NCBI GenBank assembly: GCA_041905795.1
Contig: JAYRKL010000013.1
Location: 54,415-118,414 of the forward strand
DNA length: 64,000 bases
Reading direction: 5' to 3'
Source: SHVO01 sp041905795
GTDB taxonomy: Bacteria; Pseudomonadota; Alphaproteobacteria; Rhodospirillales; Rhodospirillaceae
Positions 28,397 to 37,899 of this stretch are shown in pieces. A model generated the notes under the pieces. It searched no databases. It worked only from the letters and a program-made list of their open reading frames with translations, and had not been told where the DNA came from. The translations under genes were made by a program, and so were the position numbers. Position 1 is the stretch's first letter; every line of letters starts with the position of its first letter.

Positions 28397-29320
28397 ATGC
28401 CGTTGCCCGCCCTGTTCCAGAACCGCCTGCGCCTGCCGCTGATCGGCGCCCCCATGTTCATCGTCTCCCAGCCGGAGCTGGTGCTGGCCCAATGCCGGGC
28501 CGGCGTGGTGGGATGCTTCCCCACCCTCAACGCCCGGCCCCTGCTCCAGCTCGAGGCGTGGCTGCAACAGCTGACCGAAGCCACCCGGGACACCGCCCCG
28601 TTCGGCGCCAATCTGATCGTGCACAAGGCCAACGACCGCCAGGCCCAGGACCTGGACCTGCTGGTCAAATACAAGGCGCCGTTCGTCATCACTTCCGTGG
28701 GCGATCCGTCCCCGGTGGTGGAGAAGGTCCACGCCTACGGCGGCATCGTGTTCCACGACGTCATCAGCCTCAAGCACGCCCGCAAGGCCATCGCGGCAGG
28801 TGTCGACGGCCTGATCCTGGTCTGCGCCGGCGCCGGCGGCCATGCCGGCACCTTGTCACCCTTCGCCTTCGTCGCCGAAGTGCGCAAGGAATTCGCCGGA
28901 ACGATTGTGCTGTCCGGCGCCATCTCGCTCGGCAACCACATCAAGGCGGCGCAGGTCATCGGCGCCGACATGGCCTATATGGGCACCCGCTTCATCGCCA
29001 CCGCCGAGGCCCATGCCCCTCAAGGCTACAAGGACATGATCGTCGGCGCCGGCACCGCAGATATCGTCTACACGCCCTATTTCAGCGGCATCCACGCCAA
29101 CTATTTACGATCTTCGATCGTGGCCAACGGTCTCGACCCGGACAAGGTGCTGGGCCAGCGCGCCGAGGCCAAGCTCAGCCTCGGCAGCGACGATCCCGAC
29201 GGGCCGAAAGCCTGGCGCGACATCTGGTCCGCCGGCCAGGGCGCCGGTGTCATCGAAGACGCGCCGCCGGTGGCGGAGCTGGTGGAACGGCTCAAGCGCC
29301 AGTACGACGGAGCAGCTTGA
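28397..29320 (+). CDS. Nitronate monooxygenase family flavoprotein
   Basis: A 307-residue FMN enzyme of the nitronate monooxygenase/2-nitropropane dioxygenase family, which oxidises propionate 3-nitronate and related toxic nitronates. Landmarks are the N-terminal LPLIGAPMFIVSQPEL, the phosphate-binding CAGAGGHAGTLSPF with its catalytic-type histidine, and IGADMAYMGTRF near the FMN phosphate. ATG 28397 with GGGGGAGA seven bases upstream is clearly the start; the open frame upstream is not coding-like. Its 3' end overlaps that of the convergent glycosyltransferase gene by 29 bases. A second member of the family is at 53919. Confidence 0.92.
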   Translation: MPLPALFQNRLRLPLIGAPMFIVSQPELVLAQCRAGVVGCFPTLNARPLLQLEAWLQQLTEATRDTAPFGANLIVHKANDRQAQDLDLLVKYKAPFVITSVGDPSPVVEKVHAYGGIVFHDVISLKHARKAIAAGVDGLILVCAGAGGHAGTLSPFAFVAEVRKEFAGTIVLSGAISLGNHIKAAQVIGADMAYMGTRFIATAEAHAPQGYKDMIVGAGTADIVYTPYFSGIHANYLRSSIVANGLDPDKVLGQRAEAKLSLGSDDPDGPKAWRDIWSAGQGAGVIEDAPPVAELVERLKRQYDGAA

Positions 29321-30965
29321 GCCAGCAGTCCTCGGCTTCACGCACCGCGCCCGGCTGGTCGAACAGGCGGTGCGCGCGGCCGGCGATCTCGCCGCGGGCG
29401 TAAGCGCGGAACGCCCGGTCATGCACCAGGCGTACCGCCAGATCGGCATAGCTCTCGATGCCGTCGGCGACGCAATCCATGAAACCCATCTGGCGGTAGA
29501 ACGCGAGCGTATGCCGGCCGCGCATGAAGCGCCCCGGCAGGTGGACGATGGGGAGTCCTTGCGCCAGGGCCTCGAGCGAAGTCTTGCCGCCGGACCAGGC
29601 GGGGATGTCCAGGATCACGTCGGCGCAGGCGAGCAACGCCGGGAATTGGCTGCTTCCGACGCGCGGCAGCAGCCGCACCCGGTCCGGGTCGGCGCGCAGC
29701 CGGGAGAGGAAGGCGGAATTCGGGGGCTCCCACAGGCCGAGGAAATACAGCACCGCCGCCGGATCTTTTTCCAGGATCAGCATGCAGATTCGGTCGAAGG
29801 ACGGATGGGCCTTGAACAGGCTCTGCGGACACAAATAGACCGGCCGGGCGGGATCGATGCCGAAGACCTGGGCGGGAATCTTGGGTGGCGTAGACGGGGG
29901 CGGCGCCGGCGGGCGCAGCACCGCCGGCACGGCCGCGCCCAGCCGGACCAGGGATTCGGTGTAGTGGCCGGCGGCGTCGCCGGGCTCCATGGCGTCCACC
30001 GACAGAAAGGCGTCGATGGTGGGGAGGCCGGTGGTGACCGGATGGCCCCAGCCCACGGTCTGGACCTTGGCGAGCCGCGCGAACGCCAGGAAATAGCCGA
30101 GGGGGTCCATGCCAAGGTCAGGATAGTGCAGTACGTCCAGCTTCAGCCTGGCCACCATCTCGCGCGCCCGCATGAGATCGAGCGGCAGGTCCACGACTTC
30201 GTCCGCGGCGCCCGCAAGATCTTGAGCAACACTATCGGGCGGCAAACCGTTGGGAATGCGGATCAGCACCAGTTCGAAGCGATCCCGGTCGCGCCCATGG
30301 ATCAGGCCGTGATTGAGATAGGCGATGGTGTGGTTGAAGAAGTGCCGCGACAACAGGCCAAGGCGGATGCGTTTGCTTCCCTGCGGCGCACGGACATGCG
30401 GCGCCTCGGCGCCGAGCATCGGCGACAGCGTGTAGTAGTAGTGGGCAAGCGCCTGCTGCAGGTCGCGGTCGTTCTCATCCTGATAGGCGAGATAGAAGTT
30501 GGAGAACCCGCCGGCGGCGAAAGCGTCCCTGACGGTGACCGGCGGCGGCACGGATAAAGTGGCGGCGATACGCGCCCGGTCGGCAGCGATGCGCGCCATG
30601 TCGGGAATCACCGGCGGCAGGATACAGCCCGCCTTGAGGCGCGCGACCTCGCGCAGCTGGGCGCCGGCGGTGGAGGCCGTCACCTCGACGAACAGCGCGC
30701 GCGCTTCCTCGGTGCGGCCGAGCAGCTGCGCCACCTCGCCCAGGACGAAGGTGATCGCCGGGATCTCGGGCGCCAGCATCCGCGCGCGCAAATAGCAGCG
30801 CTCGGCGAGAGCGAGCTGGTTGACCGCGCGTAAGGAATCGCCGATCTCGACCAGGGAGTGCATGTCGGTGGCGGACTCGATATCCGCCGCCGCGACCGCG
30901 TCCAGGGCTTCCCGGGTGACCCCCGAGGCCGCCATCGCCGCGGCAAGAGATGCGAGGGTCGTCAT
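29292..30965 (-). CDS. OGT-like (SPINDLY-type) glycosyltransferase with short TPR region
   Basis: A 557-residue protein. Residues about 40-130 look like two or three degenerate TPR helices; the rest matches the C-terminal catalytic region of O-linked N-acetylglucosamine transferases (GT41): RIRLGLLSRHFFNHTIAYLN, then LDVLHYPDLGMDPLGYFLAFARLA, VQTVGWGHPVTTGLPTIDAF, and the donor-site WSGGKTSLEALAQGLPIV. Bacterial members glycosylate flagellin or adhesins, or have unknown targets. It is paralogous to the 679-residue protein at 37900. Its start overlaps the stop of the upstream GIY-YIG gene (ATGA), so the two are translated in tandem. No signal peptide; cytoplasmic. Confidence 0.88.
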   Translation of the reverse strand: MTTLASLAAAMAASGVTREALDAVAAADIESATDMHSLVEIGDSLRAVNQLALAERCYLRARMLAPEIPAITFVLGEVAQLLGRTEEARALFVEVTASTAGAQLREVARLKAGCILPPVIPDMARIAADRARIAATLSVPPPVTVRDAFAAGGFSNFYLAYQDENDRDLQQALAHYYYTLSPMLGAEAPHVRAPQGSKRIRLGLLSRHFFNHTIAYLNHGLIHGRDRDRFELVLIRIPNGLPPDSVAQDLAGAADEVVDLPLDLMRAREMVARLKLDVLHYPDLGMDPLGYFLAFARLAKVQTVGWGHPVTTGLPTIDAFLSVDAMEPGDAAGHYTESLVRLGAAVPAVLRPPAPPPSTPPKIPAQVFGIDPARPVYLCPQSLFKAHPSFDRICMLILEKDPAAVLYFLGLWEPPNSAFLSRLRADPDRVRLLPRVGSSQFPALLACADVILDIPAWSGGKTSLEALAQGLPIVHLPGRFMRGRHTLAFYRQMGFMDCVADGIESYADLAVRLVHDRAFRAYARGEIAGRAHRLFDQPGAVREAEDCWLKLLRRTGA

Positions 30966-31246
30966 TGAGCGATGGCCGGGGATAGATCGTCCCAGGTAGG
31001 GTTTTCACGGATGATGAGATCGGTTTTCCAAGAGCGCGGCCATTTCTTCAGGCGCTTTTCGCGGACAATGGCGGCTTCAATGTTGTCCGTGGCCTCGAAA
31101 TAGACCAACCGGTGAACTCCATATCGCTTGGTGAACCCGTCCACAGCATCCGACTGATGCTCGTAGACGCGGCGTACCAGATCGTTCGTAACGCCAATAT
31201 ACAGTGTGCCGTTGGGAGCGCTGGCCAGGATGTAAACGTAATACAC
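30962..31246 (-). CDS. GIY-YIG domain protein
   Basis: A 94-residue single-domain GIY-YIG nuclease-like protein. The motif appears as YYVYILASAPNGTLYIGVTN, followed by the conserved arginine in DLVRRVYEHQ and a Glu in IEAAIVREKRLKKW, the arrangement of the UPF0213/YhbQ group. GTG 31246 with GGGAG just upstream is preferred; an ATG ten codons earlier lies inside a dispersed repeat and is likely spurious. Members are small nucleases or repair accessory proteins with poorly known roles. Its stop overlaps the start of the glycosyltransferase by four bases. Such genes are often mobile and occur many times per genome in this class. Confidence 0.9.
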   Translation of the reverse strand: MYYVYILASAPNGTLYIGVTNDLVRRVYEHQSDAVDGFTKRYGVHRLVYFEATDNIEAAIVREKRLKKWPRSWKTDLIIRENPTWDDLSPAIAQ

Positions 31247-31270
31247 CGCCCTACTCCCCCACACCCCTTC

Positions 31271-31363
31271 TGTCATTGCCCGGCTTGTCCGGGCAATCCA
31301 TGCATCTGCACACGCCCTTTGCTTGTTGAAGCATGGATTGCCCGCATAAAGCGGGCAATGACA
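31271..31363. repeat. Dispersed palindromic repeat (GTCATTGCCCG family)
   Basis: Runs from TGTCATTGCCCGGCTTGTCC to GCGGGCAATGACA, with complementary outer ends and two inner hairpins. A closely matching left half occurs at 54985 and a short version at 35098. It lies between ssb and the GIY-YIG gene. Confidence 0.85.
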
Positions 31364-31402
31364 ATGGAAGGAGAAATCGTCCGAGAGGGAAAAGGAGTCT
31401 TC

Positions 31403-31894
31403 CTAAAACGGAATATCGTCATCCATCTCATCGCGGGCCGGCGCGCGTTTGCCGCCGCCCATTCCGCCGCCGCCGCTGCGGGCGGGTGTGGAGTCACCGG
31501 AGTCCCAGCCGCCGGCGTCGTCGCCCATGCCGCCGCCGCCACCGCCCTTGCCGTCGAGCATGGTCAGTTCGGAGTTGAAGCCCTGGAGCACGACCTCGGT
31601 GGTGTACTTCTCCTGGCCGTCCTTGTCGGTCCACTTGCGGGTCTGGAGCTGGCCGCAGACGTAAACCTTGGAGCCCTTCTTGAGGTAACGCTCGGCGATG
31701 TCGGCCAGCTGGCCGAAGATCACCACGCGGTGCCATTCGGTCTTTTCCTTGCGTTCGCCGGTGGCCTTGTCCTTCCAGCTCTCGGAGGTGGCCAGGTTCA
31801 GGTTGGCGACCTTGCCGCCGTTCTGCATGGTGCGCACTTCGGGATCGCGGCCGAGATTGCCGATGAGGATGACTTTATTGACGCTGCCGGCCAT
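31403..31894 (-). CDS. ssb: Single-stranded DNA-binding protein
   Basis: Protects single-stranded DNA in replication, repair and recombination. The 163-residue protein has the OB-fold in residues 1-110 (MAGSVNKVILIGNLGRDPEV, then FGQLADIAERYLKKGSKVYV) and a glycine-rich flexible linker. It ends with the acidic tip DDDIPF that recruits partner proteins. The start is preceded by GGAGAA. It is divergent from uvrA; the 319 bases between contain a candidate SOS box, so both may be damage-inducible. Confidence 0.98.
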   Translation of the reverse strand: MAGSVNKVILIGNLGRDPEVRTMQNGGKVANLNLATSESWKDKATGERKEKTEWHRVVIFGQLADIAERYLKKGSKVYVCGQLQTRKWTDKDGQEKYTTEVVLQGFNSELTMLDGKGGGGGGMGDDAGGWDSGDSTPARSGGGGMGGGKRAPARDEMDDDIPF

Positions 31895-32213
31895 GAGGTT
31901 CTCCAGAGATTGGGATCGTCGAGTTGTAGTGGTTTGGAACGCGATTACGACTCTTATTTGCCCCGGTCTTTCTTAGGGGCGAGTCCCGCCCTATGTTAGG
32001 CACACCAAGCCCTCTCCAGCGTCATCCAACAGCCCCAGCTTCCGCAGATTTATACTGCGATAGCAATGGTTTAACCTTGATGTTGCCGCTGTATTGCCGA
32101 GGGGACCCGTTCAGCGTATGAAGATCGTCCGAACGGAAACATAACAAGAACAAATTAGCCTGGGTACCGCGCCGAAATCAAGCGGGCTGTGGGCTCCGGA
32201 GAGCGGCCAGATC
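31895..32213. promoter_or_regulatory. ssb-uvrA divergent regulatory region
   Basis: A 319-base gap between the divergent ssb and uvrA genes, visibly richer in A and T than the genes. Apart from the LexA-like site at 32137-32151 I see no gene or hairpin of note. Both promoters are expected here; an exact -35/-10 pair could not be assigned with confidence. Confidence 0.55.
32137..32151. promoter_or_regulatory. Candidate SOS (LexA) box of uvrA
   Basis: AAACATAACAAGAAC matches the alphaproteobacterial LexA site GAAC-N7-GAAC (equivalently GTTC-N7-GTTC) at seven of eight fixed positions. It is 63 bases before the uvrA start. uvrA is a known SOS gene in this class, which supports the call. Confidence 0.6.
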
Positions 32214-35078
<2,865 letters not shown>

Positions 35079-35097
35079 CAGCCCGCCTCTTTACTCT

Positions 35098-35128
35098 GTC
35101 ATTGCCCGATTTATCCGGGCAATGACAA
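35098..35128. repeat. Short dispersed palindrome, probable uvrA terminator
   Basis: TGTCATTGCCCG at 35098-35109 and its complement at 35117-35128 enclose a seven-base loop. This is the minimal form of the GTCATTGCCCG family. A further GCGGGC/GCCCGC hairpin spans the uvrA stop at 35070-35087. Confidence 0.8.
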
Positions 35129-35192
35129 TTGGGTTTGGGTTGGCGTCGAAGTTCACGTCGACGCCGCATGTGGAAACCGTTCAGCGGTAACC

Positions 35193-35208
35193 TGTTTCAC
35201 GTGAAACA
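35193..35208. promoter_or_regulatory. parS site (ParB-binding centromere sequence)
   Basis: TGTTTCACGTGAAACA is identical to the 16-base parS consensus bound by chromosomal ParB/Spo0J. It is centred exactly within a larger perfect dyad: AGCGGTAA at 35183-35190 and TTACCGCT at 35211-35218. It lies between the convergent ends of uvrA and the GFA gene. parS sites are usually close to the replication origin, though parA, parB and origin genes are not in this window. Confidence 0.85.
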
Positions 35209-35247
35209 TATTACCGCTGCGCGTTTTTCACGTTTCTCTGGCGGCGC

Positions 35248-35655
35248 CTAGCCCGGCTGGCGCGCCACCTGTTCGATGCCGGTAAGGTTCAGCGACCATG
35301 GCTGGGCGCTGTCGCACCAGATGCGGCGCATCGGCTTCAGGTCATTGCGCTGCTTGAGCGGCCCGGTGCGCAGGGAATAGGCCCGCGGCTCGTCCACCGA
35401 AGCGGCGTAGATGCGCGTGCCGCAGTTGGTGCACAGGCCGTGCAGGCGCTTGCGCCCGCTTTCCGCAGTTTTGACGTAGTGATGAACCTCGCCGTGAGTC
35501 AGCTTGAAAGTGCCGGTATTGGCCGCGACGGTGGCGATATACGGCCCGCCCGACAGGATCTGGCAATCCACACAATGACAGAGCGTCACTTTGGCCGGAT
35601 CGACCTCCGCCGTATAGGCGATCTGCCCGCAATGACACTGGCCTTCGACTTTCAT
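35248..35655 (-). CDS. GFA (CENP-V) family zinc protein
   Basis: A 135-residue glutathione-dependent formaldehyde-activating-enzyme/CENP-V fold protein. The zinc-binding cysteines appear as GQCHCGQIAY, then LCHCVDCQILSGG, then LCTNCGTRIYA, the classic pattern. ATG 35655 follows a GGAGGGGA site; the open frame extends much further upstream only because it runs antisense to the DUF1272 gene. Members are widespread and mostly of unknown substrate; glutathione-adduct chemistry is the usual suggestion. It is divergent from the DUF1272 gene by 94 bases. Confidence 0.93.
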   Translation of the reverse strand: MKVEGQCHCGQIAYTAEVDPAKVTLCHCVDCQILSGGPYIATVAANTGTFKLTHGEVHHYVKTAESGRKRLHGLCTNCGTRIYAASVDEPRAYSLRTGPLKQRNDLKPMRRIWCDSAQPWSLNLTGIEQVARQPG

Positions 35656-35749
35656 CCCTGGTCCCCTCCGGTTCAGAAATTGTATCGGCGACCCACTCCT
35701 GGCCGCCCCTCCGCACTGGTAGGTTAGCGGTCCGGATGGAGGGAATACA

Positions 35750-36061
35750 ATGGCGTTGGAGCTGCGGCCGAACTGCGAGTACTGCGACAAGGACCTTCCG
35801 CCCCAGGCGGCGGACGCTCGTATCTGCACATTCGAGTGCACGTTTTGCGCGGATTGCGTGGAGACCAGGCTCCACAACGTCTGCCCCAACTGCGGCGGCG
35901 GCTTGGAGAAGCGCCCCATCCGCCCGGTGCGCGAATGGCGACCAGGGCTGTCGGTGGCCAAGCGGCCGCCGTCGACAAAGAGAAGAGTTCTTGCCCATTC
36001 CAAGGATGAGATAGCAGTATTTTCGCAATCGATTTGGAATATCCCGCCAGAACGCAGGTAG
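35750..36061 (+). CDS. DUF1272 domain protein with extended tail
   Basis: A 103-residue small zinc-ribbon-like protein. Residues 1-55 match DUF1272: LELRPNCEYCDKDLPP, ARICTFECTFCADC and NVCPNCGGGL, giving seven or eight metal-type cysteines. A strong GGAGGG site precedes ATG 35750. Family members usually end soon after a STKR-type stretch, present here at about residues 74-77; the remaining two dozen residues are encoded by AT-rich DNA and look like read-through into the inserted island. The function of DUF1272 proteins is unknown. Confidence 0.88.
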   Translation: MALELRPNCEYCDKDLPPQAADARICTFECTFCADCVETRLHNVCPNCGGGLEKRPIRPVREWRPGLSVAKRPPSTKRRVLAHSKDEIAVFSQSIWNIPPERR

Positions 36062-36068
36062 TCTTCAC

Positions 36069-37367
36069 ATGTCCGCCACCGACAGCGCTACCAACTGGAT
36101 CAGGTTTCCGACTGCCTTCGCAATGCGAGACCTCGAAAAGGCGGCACAACATGTGATTCAAAATATTGGCTTCGACAAGCTGAAGAAATGGGATTCCGAT
36201 AAACAGAATAACCTCAAAAGAAACCCATTCCTAAACGATCTCTACGAATCTGAGCAGTTTTTGGCGGGCGAACTGCTCGCTATCTCAAAAAGTCGAAAGT
36301 TGCGCGGTAGTCGTTTACCTTGCGGAGTTCGATCCGACGCGCACTATAAAACGGCGATTTTTTGCCACGTGGCCCATCACCTTCTGCTCAATCTCGCGAA
36401 AGGAGAGCCTCGGCAAAGATTCCAAGGCATGCTGGCTCACGCCATGTCCACCCCCAGCGGTCAAATGTCCCTTGTGCATGAATTCGGGGCGATAGCTCAT
36501 CTAGCGCAAGAGGGGTGGCTCCTGAACCCGTTTGATATCGAACAAGATGCACAAAAGAAGAAAGTAGATTTCCTTGCGTCAAAAAACGGTCGTGAAATCG
36601 AGGTCGAGTGCAAGTATGTCTCGCAAGACAAAGGCCGCAAAATTCATCGCAAGGCTTTTTGCGAACTTTTGGGCGCCATTGCAGCAAGTATCGGAACCGA
36701 AATAGGAGCCGAGTCAGGAACGACACTCATCGACATTGTGCTTCCCAACCGCCTAAGCCACAAGGACCACGACAACATCATCAACTCTATTCGGAAGCGG
36801 CTTGAACGCACCAATTCGAACGATGGTCCCGTCAGAATCTCTCACCACCCGACGATTCTAAGCGCTGCTGACAACCTTACCGCGCAAAATTTGCGGCAGC
36901 ATTTAACAACTTTAGGTTATTCGCCGGAGGATGTTAGGTGGGCCCACGCCGGACTACTCGGCCGAGGATTGCAAAACAATATTTATGTTGTTCGATCGGA
37001 TAAACCGGACAACTACATCGATGAAATCTTTGAGCATTTGAGGGCCGAAACCAGGGAGAAATATTCCGTTGGAAAGCCTGGATATCTATTGGTCTATCTA
37101 GCAGGCCTGAGTCAGGATCAACTCTTTGAAGCTGTTGCCGCCCAAGGAAGTACTCGTGCTGAAGCCACACCGCTGCAAATGGTTGCCAACCGACTATTCA
37201 AACTAAGGCCTTTTCTGCACACGATTTGCTTTGAGGTTGAAGGCCGCATCTCACCAGGCCACAGCAATGCTCAGAGATACTATTCTCAGAATTCATCGCC
37301 ATACATTTTTCGAAATTCCGACCACCCTCAAGTTGCAGACCAGATCCTAAATATCTTTAGAGCGTGA
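36069..37367 (+). CDS. Putative PD-(D/E)XK-type nuclease on an AT-rich island
   Basis: A 432-residue protein encoded by DNA visibly lower in GC than any neighbour, with many AAA, TTA and ATT codons, a sign of recent transfer. Residues 133-182 suggest a restriction-endonuclease-like core: a helix with Glu138 (SLVHEFGAIAHLAQEGW), then Asp167 in KKVDFLASKNG and Glu180-x-Lys182 in REIEVECKY. This Glu...Asp...ExK spacing is that of PD-(D/E)XK nucleases. The N-terminal 130 residues and the C-terminal half (200-432) match nothing I recognise. It may be a solitary defence or mobile-element gene; no methylase, helicase or integrase is adjacent. Its 3' end overlaps the convergent GNAT gene by 11 bases. 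Function is inferred. Confidence 0.7.
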   Translation: MSATDSATNWIRFPTAFAMRDLEKAAQHVIQNIGFDKLKKWDSDKQNNLKRNPFLNDLYESEQFLAGELLAISKSRKLRGSRLPCGVRSDAHYKTAIFCHVAHHLLLNLAKGEPRQRFQGMLAHAMSTPSGQMSLVHEFGAIAHLAQEGWLLNPFDIEQDAQKKKVDFLASKNGREIEVECKYVSQDKGRKIHRKAFCELLGAIAASIGTEIGAESGTTLIDIVLPNRLSHKDHDNIINSIRKRLERTNSNDGPVRISHHPTILSAADNLTAQNLRQHLTTLGYSPEDVRWAHAGLLGRGLQNNIYVVRSDKPDNYIDEIFEHLRAETREKYSVGKPGYLLVYLAGLSQDQLFEAVAAQGSTRAEATPLQMVANRLFKLRPFLHTICFEVEGRISPGHSNAQRYYSQNSSPYIFRNSDHPQVADQILNIFRA

Positions 37368-37797
37368 TCTCACTCCCGCTCTTCTGCAGCTGCTTCTTCA
37401 TGAAATACCGCGACGTGGCCGCGCGGCGCTCCACTTCCCCGAAGCACTCATAGCCGCGGCGTTCGTAGAAGCGCTTCGCAGCCTCGGTTGAGCACATGAG
37501 CCAACTCACCGCGCAGCCGCGTTTGCGGCCCTCGGCTTCGGCGTCTTCGATGAGTTTGCGGCCCACGCCCTGGCCGCGCAGGTGTTCGGCCACGAACAAG
37601 GTGCGGATATACATTTGGTCCCAGCCGGTCTTGGCGTAGATGCCGGCCACCACTTTCTCTCCATCTCGCGCCAGCAGCAGGAGGGGCTGGTCCTTGGCGT
37701 CGGTGCGGTGGGCGGCGAAGTAGTTGGAGAGCGACTGTTCCAGGGCTTCGATGTCGGCCTGGGACGGTGCGGATGAGAGGGTGAAAGTGAGAGACAT
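37357..37797 (-). CDS. GNAT family N-acetyltransferase
   Basis: A 146-residue acetyltransferase of the GNAT fold. The acetyl-CoA-binding motif A appears as LFVAEHLRGQGVGRKLIEDAE, and motif B as FYERRGYECFGEV. ATG 37797 (MSLTFTLSS) is preferred over an ATG 32 codons earlier that lies in repeat-like DNA. The family includes toxin, antibiotic and small-molecule acetylating enzymes; the substrate is not evident. It sits just right of the AT-rich island and ends inside the nuclease gene's last codons. Confidence 0.93.
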   Translation of the reverse strand: MSLTFTLSSAPSQADIEALEQSLSNYFAAHRTDAKDQPLLLLARDGEKVVAGIYAKTGWDQMYIRTLFVAEHLRGQGVGRKLIEDAEAEGRKRGCAVSWLMCSTEAAKRFYERRGYECFGEVERRAATSRYFMKKQLQKSGSEITL

Positions 37798-37865
37798 TGG
37801 CTGCTCTGGCGGTGGTTCGCGGTTGGCGGTGAGAGTGGGACAGCCCGTCTTCGTTCCTACCCTGG

Positions 37866-37888
37866 ATTCCCGGATCAAGTCCGGGAAT
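37866..37888. repeat. Short dispersed palindrome
   Basis: ATTCCCGG at 37866-37873 and CCGGGAAT at 37881-37888 flank ATCAAGT, followed by GACA. The loop ATCAAGT/GTCAAGT is shared with the palindrome at 11275. It lies between the TPR glycosyltransferase end and the GNAT start. Confidence 0.65.
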
Positions 37889-37899
37889 GACAAATGAGT

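Noticed and set aside
32109..32125. GTTC-N7-GAAG as a second SOS box before uvrA
   Set aside because: The right half does not match the consensus; the site at 32137 is better.
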